DNA from: Fasciola hepatica
Taxonomy: Eukaryota; Platyhelminthes; Trematoda; Plagiorchiida; Fasciolidae
NCBI GenBank assembly: GCA_948099385.1
Contig: CANUEZ040000151.1
Location: forward strand, 3,480,001 to 3,544,000
Length of the DNA: 64,000 bases
Reading direction: 5' to 3'
Below, piece after piece: positions 10,330-24,176 of this stretch (the first letter of the stretch is position 1; each line of letters starts with the position of its first letter). Both the position numbers and the translations under genes were made by a program. Below the pieces are notes generated by a model. It saw only the letters and a list, made by a program, of their open reading frames with translations. It made no database searches and had not been told where the DNA came from.

Positions 10330-13300
10330 AATACTGTGTGCACTGAAGCATGATTGAAGATCAACAGCAAGAAAGAGTCTGTCCATTCATGAGATAAATG
10401 CTGACTGGTTGTTCGCGTAGTATGCTTGACTTGAACGAGACACAACGTTGATGTCCTTTGGATCGGCTGACGAGAAATTCATTGTTAATCAGTCAAAATA
10501 GATAGGCAATCTATGAGAAACAATTCCTCATGCAGCAACTAATTTGAGCTCACTACTGAAATTCACGAAAGCACTGTACATCTGTTTCACCCGTGTTAGG
10601 AATCATCAGCGCAGTACACACCCACTGAGCCCGCTTCCCCGCTAGGGCTCAAACACCGCGGTGAACGATTGTCAGTCAAACAACCTAACCTATTCGGGTT
10701 GATTCCCAACGGTTCGTTTAGCTCCATCCGTACGTATAGCAACCTTCCGTCACTGACTTTACAAGGGAGCCAAGCCACCAACCGCATAGCGATCGATTCC
10801 CATGATGGCTGAGCTTCTGACCCGAAATTTAGAAAAGCTTTTCATTTTTATCTGGAAGGTACACAAGTCTCTTGGGTTCACTTCAAACAGTCACCTGCAC
10901 CGGAGTTCTGTGAAGCATATTCATGAAAGGAAAACGCACACCGAGATGGGTATATATATACATATTATATATATACATATTATATATATATATATATGAC
11001 ATCTGTGGTTAACCAGGTGAAATTGATGCCATAGTATTTGCTGCGATTTCTCACAATCACCCCTTCGTTCTTGTCATAGACGGGACAAATCCAACTAGTG
11101 TTTCACATGTCGTTTTCAAAATTATACGGGAGTTTGTGTGACGATAGGATTAGGACCTCTAAAAGATGGAATCGAACAAGAACAACAATTCACGGTCGAT
11201 CATTTAAACGGTTTTGCGTGTACGACGCACGTCGGCGGACAGAGTTGCCGTTTCCGTACAACTTCCACAGTGAACTGAGGTTCATTTCTTTTTTGGTTAC
11301 AATTTTTCCCAAAGCAAAACCAATTGTCTCTTACGGATAGTTTTTGCATCACTGTTATGTAACAAGCAAGCACGGAATAAAATGATGGAAGGCAAAAGTG
11401 ACAAATTCACTTTAGTAGTGAGCATTTGTTTTGCATTTCGTTTCAAATCCGATTCTTACAAACGGCAACTATGTCATGATGCTGAAGCCAACCTCGGAAC
11501 AATTTTATTTTACGTAAATTTGGAAAATTCTCACATTTAATCTTTACCTAAATAGTCTCGGCTATTTTACAAAGGCTTGAATTATTGGCCATTTTTAGAC
11601 CACTTTTACTTCCACATGAGAAAAGGTAAATAATGCACAAAGTGCATATTTAAGCCAACTGTTTGCGCAACAATGCTGATAGCATCAGCAGTGACAAGCG
11701 GTCGGTATTTGATGTAGTATGGACAGTTGACCTACATAGTCGAGAGCAGAAGTTTGAATACCCTGCGATGTATGAAATTCAGGGATATCGCTTCCAAGTT
11801 ATCCAGTATCAGTGTCGGCTCATCAGCGTTTTGCTAGTTCATAAATTGCTGGGTTGTCGGTTGTTAGTCAGCTGCAAACTGTTTTACGTCATTATATCCT
11901 CATTATCCTTCACACTGTCTGTACGACGTCATTCGTTACAAAGTACGTGATGAAACAGAGCAGATGGAAAATGGGACTGAAGTTTTCCAGAGCACAACCC
12001 ACCAGTCTGTTTGTGTATATATCAAGCACAAGTTGCGACTTAGGACAATGAAAGACAACAAAGATGTGGGTTTCATACCTGGGAAATACACTGTCCTGTC
12101 ATATCCCAATGACTCTAATGAGAAGACTCTTCTGTCTTCGAACAACCTGGATAAACTATTAAAAAAACAACAGTTTATATAGGATGCATAATGGTGATAG
12201 CCAAGTCCTGGCCAGCATAGTGACTGGTTCACCTGTTATTCACAGCCAGCTCTACTGTGTGGTTAGTCTGGTAACAAGAGCAATTAATAATCCGACTCAG
12301 ATGACAGTTGGCGTTTGATTGGCTCTTCAGTTCGCTTAATGAACTCCAATCTCGTCCTCAGCATGAACAAAGAAATGCCGGCTGTTCGTCAAACCACCAT
12401 GTTGTCTCTCAAATGAATGAAGCCATCTATTGATAATTTGCTAGCCTATTTCCTCACAGACTGCTTTCAAAGTAATTTCACGTGTATAAAAAATAACTTT
12501 GAAAGCCTTTTGCCTAACCTCATTGACTAAGTGCGCTAATTTTCTACTGTATTTATTTACTCGACTGATGAATAATTGAGAGTTGAGTTTTGGTCAGTAC
12601 ATCAGTCAGAAGGGTCCATGACGTGGACTGAGCCTGGAGATTTACTGCTTTCAGTGTTGGGTATCCAATGAGGTGAGTTTCAGAGTTTTACCCGGGTACA
12701 CCATGCCGTAGAATATACGGTTTCATCATTCTAAACACAACAATCCACGAATATGGATCACTTATTTCCCATCTGTTATTCCTATGCGATGATATTCCGC
12801 TGCAGTAGCACTTGCTAACTAGGAGTATACGAAAGCAAATTTAGTTCATTTATAGGCCGGAACAACGACGGAAATTTATCTATTTTCGGTTTTCCCTGGA
12901 ATGTAACCGAAAATGAATTTTATTGAATAAACATTGCAAATGGGTTTTATGTTCCTCACGCAAAACCATTGACTTTAATGCTTAGTTTTGATCACAGTTT
13001 GAGTACAAACTGTTCATTATATAACGTGCTTCTATTCTGTGTACAATATCATCAGTACATTTCCGGTAAGGTGATTCGGCCGATTGAAGGCTGAATCCGT
13101 TGCAGATTGCAACTTGATGCTAATTTATGGGACACAACCACGGTGTTTAGTGTAGTTCTCTATTGCTTTGTTAAGTACACTTGCTCTGATTGTTTCTTAA
13201 AATTTTCTCCAGTTTATTGAGCAAACGCCTACCTCTGTCTACTTGTTTGATTATTTTATGATATGCACGTACGCTGATAAAGCAGAAATATCCGAATATT

Positions 13301-13750
13301 AGGAGCAGGAATACGTGATGAAACGGAATTCTTCACGTTAACCACACAAAAATAATAACAAATCTCGAGAATAGCTGCAACTAGCCGACATAGAAGTGAC
13401 AGTGAATCGTCGTTGTGACTCCTCATTAGACTTTCCTAACAAGAGTGTCCGCTCACATTCGGGGTGCAGAAATTCTGATTGTTTTGATAAAACGCCCACG
13501 GACTGTACAAGTGTCAGAACGAAAGGATAGACAGAAGAGTATCGGACAGGCATACTTGATGAGCGACAATGACTGCGAAACTGGTTGTGTGCTACCGAGG
13601 TCATTTTGTCCAGTCATTTACGTACTTCTATATGCAAACTATAGAATGAGCACTCTCCTTACTTCCTTTTTTATTTATTATACAACTTTGTACAACATTT
13701 CAAAAAGAGGGGCCGCGGCCAAAGAAAGGCTGCCAAATAGGAAAGTGATA
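10330..13750. other. unassigned stretch
   Basis: Holds one interrupted (TA)n array and no recognised gene. A 72-codon plus frame at 11964-12182, rich in Lys and Asn, is the most exon-like piece, but it has no known motif. Confidence 0.35.
10951..10997 (+). repeat. (TA)n microsatellite, interrupted
   Basis: Alternating TA broken twice by CATAT units. It is self-complementary and can form hairpins. Confidence 0.9.
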
Positions 13751-13753
13751 GGT

Positions 13754-13820
13754 GGTGGCTGGAATCGAACCCGAGTCGTCATTGTTCAAGGTCCACCGTG
13801 ATAACCGCTTGACCGCCACC
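13754..13820 (-). repeat. tRNA-like SINE head
   Basis: On the minus strand the unit begins GGTGGCG and ends AGCCACC, giving an acceptor-like stem. It has an A-box-like GTCAAGCGGTTATCAC and a B-box GGGTTCGATTCC. Total length is about 67 nt. It belongs to the same Ser/Leu-type group as the unit at 0.78 kb. A (TA)n array lies 11 bp upstream of its 5' end. Confidence 0.55.
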
Positions 13821-13829
13821 GGGGTATAC

Positions 13830-13831
<2 letters not shown>

Positions 13832-13875
<44 letters not shown>
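13832..13875 (+). repeat. (TA)n microsatellite
   Basis: 44 bp of alternating TA, next to the 5' end of a minus-strand tRNA-like unit. Confidence 0.95.
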
Positions 13876-13879
<4 letters not shown>

Positions 13880-15795
13880 AAGATCTCCAGTTGATGACGT
13901 TCGATCTCTCATATGATCGTAATCTGAACAATAATTAATTTGGACAGTTATTAAAAAACGGAAAGTGATACTTTATTTCAGGTTGAGTAATTCGTTTGCA
14001 AACTTGCAGCACTAGATTTTGGGTTAGCATTTGCTGAATAATAACCGATTCTGCAGTACATGTAATACTGCATGTTCTTCCCTGACGAAGCCATTACAGT
14101 TCAACACTATTATTAGCAGATTTTGTCAAAGCATGTTTGAACCCAACGTGGAAATCCTTTGCAGTCCTTCAGATTCTCCTTGTTTGTTAAACCAATGCCT
14201 AACCTAACCGCAACGATGTTTACCCAGTCAAAATATCTGATTTCAAACACAAAGGTCTTTGTGCTGTACACATCCGGAGGGTTGGGTAATTTGAGCAGAG
14301 GACAATAAAAATTCCGAGAAATGCTGAGCCTATTATTGAAATCCTGGTACTTCAGTTGTATCGCCTCTGTTCATGTTTAATCTACCGATATTAACGGGTG
14401 ATTCTACGAATGATTTCCCTCTTGCTTTTGCATAATCTCACTATGATAAACTGCGCTCAATTTTACGATTCACATTCTACATCGTAGGTGTGAAGTGAAC
14501 TTCGAAAATTCAGCTGATAAAAAAGCGGAAAATGCAAGTAACATGATATTTTCACTACTGATCAATCCAGTGCTTGCAGGTTCTGTTCCTATGCATATCA
14601 CCTCATTTTCTTCTTAAATTGTAAAAGCTTTTTGGGCTTTCATCTATACGTTTGACTCATACTAAGTTCAGTGTGAATCGAGACACAGAGCAGCTCGTTG
14701 ATAGCTCGTTCAGGGCATTCACACACCATCCTGTGAACATACTCAATAAATGTTTCAGCCAAATTAGGGCTTGGAAGTGAAGTTATATTATGCCGTGCTT
14801 TCGAATGACACTCGTTTAAAAGGACCACAAATTAGAGTCAAAGCTTCCTCTGTAAGGATACAGCCTTGAAAATGCCAGGCGTTATAAAAGGTCTGCAGAG
14901 CATGCTGAAGTGGCCTGGTGATTGAATTGGTCATCTAGGCTTCCCTGGTAAACGGTAAAAGAAATACCGAGTGATAGTTACCCAAAAGCACACATTGAGC
15001 ATCCAGCATGACCTGCTGCAATCACTGACATTGGTTTTAGAATAAAATACTTGCCTGAACATCTCCGCATGCCAGAAGCCAAAGGTGACGCATGCCCTAT
15101 TGATTCCCATATTAACCAACAGTATTTGTTTGAGCGTTTAAATTTTTCTAATTTGCTGAACACACCTGATCAGTCTGTTATCAGTTCAACAGTACTGATG
15201 ATTCACCTGAGCTTACTCAAGCTTGACAGCTCATGTGTAGATTCCTGGAGCAAAATTTCAGAACAAAATCCTTCTCTTCCATTAGACTGTTTCACGACCC
15301 GGTTAACACAGTGAAGTAAAGAATACTCAGGTAGCTATCAACAGCAACATGAATGAGCCGTGCCCACCTGACAATAAGCCATGCCGATCGGGGACCGGCC
15401 TTCGTTTTCCTTCATAAGATTGTTCATCGTCCAAAGGTTTGTGGTCATAGAAAATGTTCAGAATGAGAGCTCCATTTATCAACTGACCAACCCTTTGTGA
15501 ATGTAAGGGGTCAGTTGTCCACTCTGTAAGTGTAACTCAAATAACACATATGGCAGAACAATTGTATCATTTTGGGGAATTCATAACTACCTGAGATAAA
15601 ATAGGCACGCCTTGTGTGTGAAACACAGTTCAAGTTGGTTTAAAAATTCACCGGTAAACATGTGATCGTATACGAGACCCTTGGCGTCGTCCAGATCCTC
15701 GAAAGGCATGAAACGAAAGACTGTATAACCCAGATCGCTTATTGTCTTTGTTCGCATTCAATAGTAGAAAACACAATGTTCGCTCTGCATTTATT
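13876..15795. other. unassigned stretch
   Basis: No recognised gene. A plus frame of 87 codons (15051-15314) has no family signature. Confidence 0.35.
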
Positions 15796-15805
15796 TTTAC
15801 GGACG

Positions 15806-15885
15806 TAAACTCGAAACCCGGCCGTGGTTGGCGGGTAAGCCGCGAGAAACCAAGTAAGTTAGCAAAAACCGCTAAACTACATGTA
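15806..15885 (-). repeat. possible tRNA-like SINE fragment
   Basis: On the minus strand, an A-box-like TAGTTTAGCGGTTTTTGC is followed, about 40 nt later, by a B-box-like GGGTTTCGAGTTT. Flanking arms do not pair well. The call is weaker than for the others. Confidence 0.3.
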
Positions 15886-18495
15886 CGCTCACGCGCAAAG
15901 GAGAAACGCCAATCTGTACTTACCAAAATCGATAAGACAATACTGTTGGCGTTGAAGCATTATTGATGACTGTGGCGGGTCAGGCGTATGTTCATTCATG
16001 AGAGGAATATTGATCGGTTGTCCTTGTAGTTTGCGTGAGTTTCACCAGATAAAACATTTATGAATACTGTATCTCTTATAAAAACTTCAACGACGTAAAA
16101 GAAATAACGAAATTGCTAGAACAGTGGCCAACACGTCTTTTGACATGTAAGAAAAATTGCCGTAGATACCTTCGGAACTGGCTGACGAAGTTTAATTGGA
16201 CTCGCTGTTTCGGTTATGATTCCATACTGTCAGGATGTTCAACCTTTTTCATTGCGGGTAATTTTTTCTCCCAAAACCAGAGGTATATCCTACTGAACGT
16301 GGTTCGCTTCACCAAAAAAAACTTGATTCTGTTGTATTTATCTTCATATTGCTGTAGCGTGACAGAAGTTGGAAATGCTGGTCGACGGGTTTTCTGAAAT
16401 TGTTATAAACGAGTAACTGGTGATGGAATAAACCATGTAGACTAAAATGGAAGCCTATTACTTTGCATCGCTGAAGGGGGGGGGGGCGGTCAATAAATAA
16501 TTTTGGCAACTAACGAGCTTCTGAATTGGTTCAACTTCTCCGCATATTGTGGGTAACCTTGAAGTCAAAAGGATTCAACAGTTAGCCTAAAAACGGATCA
16601 AAATCGAGTTTGGCACAGTACGTTAATCCCAAGTTTTTGAATACCGACACTTTCATGAAATTCAGCCGCACTCAATAATCACGAGGCACTTTTTTAATCC
16701 AGACTAATATAAATTCATTTGATTTGATGTTGTTGAACGGAATGTTTTTCAACCGCTGTAGTTGTTTAAAAGGGTTAATACCAAACTGTTTCTGATTCCG
16801 CGCAATTAAATGTTGTTATTTCATGCCGTAACTAAGCTCAATCTACAAAAGGCAGTACTGGAACAAGGCTTTACATTACATTGGAATATTTTTGTACATT
16901 CAAGCTGCACAATGATGCGAGTGGCTGCTTTCCGCTATCACCCTCGGGATACGGAAACGTTTACTTCTGTGTACATAGCAGTCTCATATGGCGTCCGCTT
17001 GAACAAACTGATCCTGAAGAGAAAAAACAAGAAAGCCAATGAAGCAATAATTAAAGATAAGTAAAGCCGGATTCGGATTTTGTTGATCCTGAACAGATTA
17101 TATTTATCGGGTCGGATTAAAACAACAACAACAAAATGTGCATATGCAATATATAACCGTGAAGTGGTTACCCATAGGTCTTCGTAACAATCATTTTTAT
17201 GATAGCGACTTAATACTTTACAATGCTTTTTTCGTTAAACCTTCCGGCATGCATCAGCTATTGCTTCAAACCCAAAAGCGTTTGCCCTGCTTGATAGTGC
17301 TTTTTGACGTAACCACAGCGATTGGCACACTTTGACAAAAGAATAAACTCACCTGGAATGAATTACCATTTGCATTCATCTGTCTAAATTACATACTTTT
17401 TCTCATCCATCTGCAGTTGACCATCCCGTGTTTGGCTTACCTGAGCACCAAATTGAATTTATTTTAAGTGGCTCGTGAACTTCTGACAGACAATCGGATT
17501 ACTGCTGCAAAACTCGGTCACTTATCAGGATGGGGGATTCGGTCACAGCCTACTTTTGACAGGAAAGGTGGAAGAAGATTCTTCAAACTTTCAAACCTTT
17601 CACCATCAAACCGTTGACGTTCGCATTTGCTGTTCTGTTCTAAAATAATGGACAGAAACGGTATCAGCTAAGAACAGTTAATGAAATTAGTATTTCGTAC
17701 AAAATGGATTCACGTGTGACTCCGATTATTTAGTGACTTTGACGAGAATGAAACAAAGAAAAGCACGTATATTCTCTGAGTCTTCCAGAATGTTGTGCAG
17801 AATCTTCGTGGCGCCTCCCTTCATAAAAAAAATCTGGCTTTTAACGACGCCTTTAAATTGGTGAGCTTCTTTGTGAATCGTGATACGTGGTTGCTGAGTT
17901 CCCAATTAAATATCACACTGTTTTGCCGTACCCATTAAGGCACGGGTGATTCAACCGAAGCACTTGATCCCGTTACGATCGTATCTAATATTAAGGATAG
18001 CATTAGCCATGAGATTTTGAAGGGGATAAAATTTCTTTGAAAACTAAAATGAAGTTGTTCTCTTACAAGTTTACCCATGTCTCTGACTCCTAAGAAACTG
18101 ACCGAGTAACCGTGGCTACCGAGGTGCAGTTGATTGGTCAGCGTTCCGGGATTAGTCACAGAAATGTTCCTGTAATGCGTACAAGATCACTCACAAATTC
18201 AAATTCGCATCAGTTCACAACAAACATCGATGCTAATATGTAGTTCTGAAAAAAACGTGCTGCTCATACAGTTTTGTTGATGGAATCTTGTTTTGCTCGC
18301 CGTTTTAAAATTAAAATCAACACTAGCTAGATCATTACACATTGGCGAACCAGCTCGTTTTCACTGATTAATAGTCATATCACTATATCACTGTATATTA
18401 GACAAGTTAAGGGAGCGAACCAGTTAAAAAATGGAAACTGATAGAGATTAGTGGTGACAAAAATGGGAGGAAAACAATTATAATCCAGGCTTAAA
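15886..18495. other. unassigned stretch with an 11-G run
   Basis: No gene recognised. A run of 11 G lies at 16476-16486. Several AT-rich open frames of 60-95 codons look like chance. Confidence 0.35.
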
Positions 18496-18499
18496 TCAA

Positions 18500-19365
18500 A
18501 ACCGGATATGGATTGATTCTCATGTTTTCAGGTTTCCTCTGGTCTATGACCAGATTTAGAGGGGAGGGTAGGCCAGAACAGCTTATGAGCGGAGGTAAAT
18601 TGTTTTTGAGCATACAGAGGGGGGTTATGTAGGTGGATACCTAGAGCTGTGACCAGGATGCGACATTTTGCTGGTCTTGTTTGTCAACCTCGGACTTATA
18701 CAGGGCACGGAAGGCCTCGGGCACGTTTACTGTGTGACTGATGTGAGCAAGGTGTGAACCGACCCCCTTAGTGAGCGATTTACTTGCTCCAGTGTTCAAC
18801 CATGCAGAGCGATGCTTGCGGATGCTTTCGGACATGTAAATTGTGCCATAGAATAAGTGAATGTGTACACACGGAAAGAGGCTGCAGTATAGGGTATTTT
18901 GTCTTCAGTCACAAATCACTGCTGGTCTAGAATGAGACAATACCTTGGGATTTATTGCTTGGAATGTTTTGCTGATGATGTCTGGTACTTTCCTATGCTC
19001 AATTCCCACCTGTTAGGGGCTTTTGAATGACGAAGTCACATTCACTGGTTTTCTTTCTATCACTGACTCCTCCAGTGTTTTCACCTCCATCTTCATCATC
19101 TCATCAACTAGGTGGCCCGTGTAGCTATTCTGAATAAAATCCTTCTCAACATGCGGAGTTCTTCCTCAACGGTGTCCTCCCAACATATTCATGTGGCACT
19201 GTTTGAGGCACCTGACTAGGTTTGTTTTTGCTTTGAAGCACTAAACTGTGGGAACGGATGTATTGTCCATTCCATGTCACCTTCCTATGCACTAACCGAC
19301 CGACTGAGTCATCTTCGCGAAAATTCTTCCGAGCGTCCAAGATATATATTGTATGGTAATGGTAT
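18500..19365 (-). mobile_element. Penelope-like retroelement (PLE-2), decayed fragment
   Basis: A minus-strand fragment covering the end of the RT, the linker, the GIY-YIG domain and part of the 3' UTR (C-rich ACATAACCCCCCTCTG near 18.62 kb). The protein differs clearly from PLE-1, so it is another PLE family. It is 5'-truncated near 19.36 kb. No target-site duplication was identified. Confidence 0.75.
18639..19349 (-). pseudogene. PLE-2 RT C-terminus and GIY-YIG remnant
   Basis: Read on the minus strand from 19349, the block V-G-R-L-V-H-R-K-V-T-W-N-G-Q-Y matches the conserved post-catalytic PLE segment. After a frameshift near 19.18 kb, D-T-V-E-E-E-L-R-M-L-R-R follows, then N-S-R-P-like and C-G-T-I-Y-like blocks. 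The Y-I-G glycine position is lost (Y-M-S near 18.83 kb). The last open stretch (18641-18835) holds S-I-R-K-H-R and ends in a stop. At least two frameshifts and two stops are visible. Confidence 0.75.
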
Positions 19366-19399
19366 GAGTATGAATCATGATACACAAACGTAAAAACAA

Positions 19400-22300
19400 C
19401 ACGGACGGACTCGTACGTTTAGCACACAATGACTCCTGTGGAGGCCCATTGGAAGGTTGCACAGGGGTAGCACAAATAATAATTGGTTATGATGTCCATG
19501 GAGTTTAATTTAATTTGTAAACTTGTTTGTACAAACCTTTGTTAATATGCCACGTTTTACGTTTCTTCGAGACTTTAGTAAATGTCTCATAAACAAATTC
19601 GATCCGTTTCTAGCAGTTTTTCCAAACAACCACGGAACCCGACATAAACTCCGGGTATTTATTTGAAACATACCGAAAGATCGTGGTGATTATTTTGATT
19701 ATATATTGTAATTTTCCTCCTATTGTTTGGTCGTTGAATTGACAATACTTTGAGAAGAAAGATATGAAGTAAGAAACAGTACTCTTTTCATCAAAGAAAA
19801 GTTCATCCATTGCTCTGTGACGTTATTATCAGCTACACTAAAGGTGAGTATTCAACGATAACCTCCCTTCGTTAGAGAATGACATGGAAGGCAATTTGTA
19901 CTCTTCGTAAACTTGTCCATCCCCTCGATGAATTAAGCAGTACTTTTTGTGAGATTCCCGGTGAAAGTTTAAGATAAGTGTCCATTTAATGCGAACAGGA
20001 TACTTGGAATTCTGAAGTAACCTAACCGTCCAAAAAATGGACTGTTCAAATAGGTTTACCTCACCCTTGGACCAGTCACTGAACCGAGCTGAACAACTGT
20101 GTTATTCCTGTTATTAATCAGCTGTAGAGCTTATCTCGCAATCCGAAAATGGAACTCATAGGCACTGATATGGCGCAAGGAATCATATCTAAAATAGTTA
20201 AAAGCCCTCCGATGAATTGACAAAGTAGCCAATCAAACACTGCAGCTGTGGATTTGACACGAGTCAGCCGAATCGGCCTTGCGGTACGTTTACCGTGGGT
20301 TCAAATGGTGAGTTTAGCGTTCATGCTGAAGCATGCTGTTGTCTTGCTCCAAGGTTTTGTGCTCCAAGATTGAAGTGTTTGTCCGGGAGTAGCATGATAA
20401 TCCGAAAAACCAAAGGTAGCCGATAAAATCTGTAGGGAAGAAAACATTTCGTCAGTCCCAACCTTCACAATAAAATCATCCAGTACCATCGCTAAAGCGG
20501 TACCCTTCTGCAAGAGGCCCCCTTTCATAATCAATATCTTGTGCAAACAGCTTAGGCAGAGTTTGAACTAGCTGTCATTCTGGCTAAAGCTAAAAGATTT
20601 AGGTAGGTGCACCTCAACTGAACAAAAAGCTGGCCGGCCATCTCGAGTATTTGCAGTCTTCTATGAAAAAATCCTGTTAAAAATTGACTCGATTGAGGAA
20701 AATCACCGGCTTCTCCTGGTTCTGATTTCAATGAATTTGAAGTTCAGATCATACATCTTGGGGGAGATGGAGTGAGTTTCCCGCTATTGCTTCTTTTAAA
20801 ATTGGAATTCTTAGACTGGGAGGTATAATCCCTCCTCTTTTTGGTGACAAGCGGGATATTTTAATAAAAAATTTCCAATATTTCTTCAACCGAGCAGTTT
20901 CCGGGGGCAAGAATACAGGTGTTCCGAAGACAAACACAGCAGAGTGAAACTTGTTGACAGACCTTTCGTGGGTAACCAGAATGATATTTGGTGGTTAAGA
21001 AAGAGCTGGCATGCAGTTGACCGGATGCTCTCTTCAATGAAAAATGATTTTACCCCATTATTCTGGTTAGTCTAATTTTGTATCAAACGGGGAATGAATT
21101 TCCTGAGAACGTCTGATGATTTGTTTAGTCATTTTAAGTACCCTGCAAATAGTCGATTGAGATCCTCGAACTCAGCAAAAGCATCACTAGAAGCTCGTGG
21201 ACCATATACATGAGGGCACATCAGCAGCGAACTTCGTATTCATTCACTGAGTCCCAAATGTTGCACAATAACCACGTTATTCCGAACAGAATTACACAAA
21301 CAGGGTCACGATTCACGGTTTAACAGCCCAACGACCATGACTGAATTGGATAATATGACAGTTGGAACTGACTCCGTGTACATAATGGTGAGAAGTTGAT
21401 CTGGATTCCGAGTATGTCCCGACTATTTTGTGTGCTTTCGTGGGCAGTTGTCGAAAGGGTTGATAAGTCGTGATATTTCACTGAGGTTAATTTATGAACT
21501 GACAGAGGCCAGATATCTGGGTAGATAACGATTCAGTAAATGATTCAGTCATCAACAGATAAACGCCTACCCTGCATACTTAGCTTTGTCGTTGCACAGG
21601 TACATAGTCAAATGTGTATCGTCAGTGAAATTCGCAATTTCTAAGAATTCTGTAGATGGAGCCGAAAGTTTGGTGTTTTGAGCAAAGGTTCTGGCGGATA
21701 AAACCGCTTAGTGGTGCCCATCAGGAGTGAACAACCTCAATGCATATCCCGTAATGTACAAGTCAACAACACAAATCGCTGAGAATTTTTGCCGCTTATT
21801 TTCCAGATGGTATTTACATACGATAGCGCTTTTTAAATAGCATGACTTGGTAGGAGACCATAATAAAGGAGTTGTCTCTTCCGTAACAAATCTATCCTCG
21901 AGCAACTATCCAAACAGGGCTAGGCTGTCTAGCTTGATCAAAGCACCAGCGAAAATCGTTCTTTTACCTATAATTGGAGTGAATCCTGGACTACGGAGAT
22001 GCATCGTCAGGTACCAACAAATTTAAGGAGTTGAAGTTTTACCTCAAGAATTGATTCAAATTTGGTATTGCTGCGAAAAGAATGAAATAGGTTCAGTTCA
22101 CTATAATGACTGACTTTAGATCGAAGGACACAGTGCAATTTTTTCTAGCAATATTCCTGCCTCAGGTTCATTCGCCTTTCTAAAGGACTAGCTCTGGTTG
22201 GGTCAGATACCTTCTACACTGACTTATCATATTGATAAACAAGTGCAATAACCCCAGTGTCTTCATCCAGAGTAGCAATTTTGATGCTTTATTTCGTGCT

Positions 22301-23780
22301 TCTATTTAGCTGCTTATTTCACTACTGGACGTTCACTGGAATCCTACAGCCTCTACGAATACGACCGTACAATACAAAAAGCACTGTCTTCTATTTTATT
22401 TTGGTTCTTGACTATTCTTTTTCGTGAGCCGGGTTACCGAAAATGAAATTCACGTTTGTGACTCCGTGCATTGCTTTCATAGTCAAACGAAATTCATCTG
22501 CTTCTTGCTTTCTTTGTTATATTCAATATTTGCGAGGCTGCTTTTACCAGTCACATTCATATCGCTCTATTGAATTCAGTACAAAGCGGATAAGCTTTCA
22601 TCCGTCACAGTTTATCTTCCCCTTCTGCATTTGCTTGTGAATAGATGCCGGTTTCTGTGTTTCCTTGTATCTTAGAGTCATCGAATCGGGAGTCCCTTTC
22701 AAGCTCGTCAAAAACTCCGCAGTAGGTATTATCCCGGTAAGTGTGACTCTAGTACACAGAACTAATGGCATTTGATGTGACCGTTCACTAACCTGGAGCA
22801 TAAATGTTTTTTTGCACAATTATTTTTGCCTGTACCCAGTTGATTTGGTACCGTTCACCAAATACCTAGTTGCCGCCTTTGCATACGCGCAGAAACAAAC
22901 GGATTATAGCGGTGCTTTTCAAGATGCATACGGAACAGACAAGAGTCAGCCATTGCCCGGCTCATTGCCACACCTGTTCCACTGGGACCTTAAGCAGTTT
23001 TTCACTGCAAAACGTAGGTGGTACGGTCTCCAGCTATCCTCAGTATCGGCAGCAGGCCGTTTCCGTGAAAGAGTATTACGCATTGAATACTTTCAAGCAT
23101 AGGCATGATATGTAAATTACTAATAAAGAGCGCAGGCTTTTCACAACTATAGTCCACCCTATGAAGCAAAAACCCCTCGAGTAAACTGAGATTACCGAGA
23201 CTTTTTGAAGAAAGTAGTATTAAGTAGAAAGCGTATTAGTATGGTGAGTTAGGCTTTATCAGTTTACCGTATGTAGATTAGAGGGTCAAGGCCGTGGGAT
23301 GATATCGGTGCATTTTGAAGTATTCAATTGTTGGGTAGAACCACATTTCTTTTTATGTTCAATTTTCTGGGGAAGAAAAGCCATTAGCAGGGATACTGGT
23401 TTATGTATACAATGGGAGTCAACGGTATAATCAGATTTCGCGTAAATATAAAAACAGTTATCTAGAACACTTCGATTAGCTTTGTAGAACGAATAGTTTG
23501 AAGATTTCCAAATCAATTCAGGCTTCTGGTTCCAAGATGGGCTTAACCGATCTACATGAAGCTATACGATCTTTTGTAAGCTATATTAGGTTTCCTTGAG
23601 TGAGCTGTTGGCAGGTTAGCTTGCTAGTCTCTCGAATATGCTTTTACATTATACTTTCTCAAGGAAAGATATTACCTCATTTATTTTCTCGGTTAAGGTA
23701 CGAAACTAAACGAAATCTGACAAGGTCCAAGTAAGTGAAAATATGTCTAGCTAACGTTTTTTCAGGTGATCCAAAGGTAA
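19400..23780. other. unassigned stretch
   Basis: No confident gene. Minus frames at 20301-20546, 20749-20937 and 21708-21905 and a plus frame at 22812-23102 have fairly coding-like composition but no recognised domains. A possible last exon at 23044-23115 is described among the findings. Confidence 0.35.
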
Positions 23781-23791
23781 AACCTGCCGAC

Positions 23792-23859
23792 TCCAGCTTT
23801 ATTCGAACCCAAGCACGGTTTCCAGCCTCACTCTACCAGCTGAGCTACGATACCACGCC
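23792..23859 (-). repeat. tRNA-like unit with a near-perfect A box
   Basis: On the minus strand, TAGCTCAGCTGGTAGAGTG is a near-consensus A box, and GGGTTCGAATAAA is the B box about 35 nt on. The acceptor arms do not pair, so this is a tRNA pseudogene or SINE head rather than a working tRNA. Its parent tRNA is of the simple (short variable loop) type, unlike the Ser/Leu-type units. Confidence 0.55.
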
Positions 23860-23861
23860 GA

Positions 23862-24175
23862 AGGACTTCGGGCTTTTGCATATGATTCATATAGTTCACC
23901 CATCCAAATTACAGTAGTGCATGGCATCCGGCACAGCATTTGTACATGTATTTGTATGATAGACTTAAGCAGACAGTAGGTCGACTATTCAGCCTTCTCG
24001 CTCTAAAGTAGAGCAAGAAAAAAAAGCCAAACACTACAAATAGAAAAAAACTTTTTGTCAAGCAGCCACGTGAAAATCCCAACTGGAATATGTCTCAGTA
24101 AGTGATAGTAAAGAAAAACTGAGTTAGTTATGAGGTTCTGTAGATAATCTAGCTCTTATCTCTTCTTTTAGCTAA
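23862..24175. other. unassigned stretch
   Basis: Nothing recognised. Confidence 0.3.
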
Positions 24176-24176
24176 C

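Noticed and set aside
16920..16970. Possible fourth hammerhead-like copy (TCACCCTCGGGATACGGAAACG)
   Set aside because: Needs a gap in the loop, and the stem does not pair; judged a chance match.
20301..20546. Minus-strand frame with a phrase resembling an RT 'L-L-Q-K-G' block
   Set aside because: Only one weak block; neighbouring RT motifs are absent.
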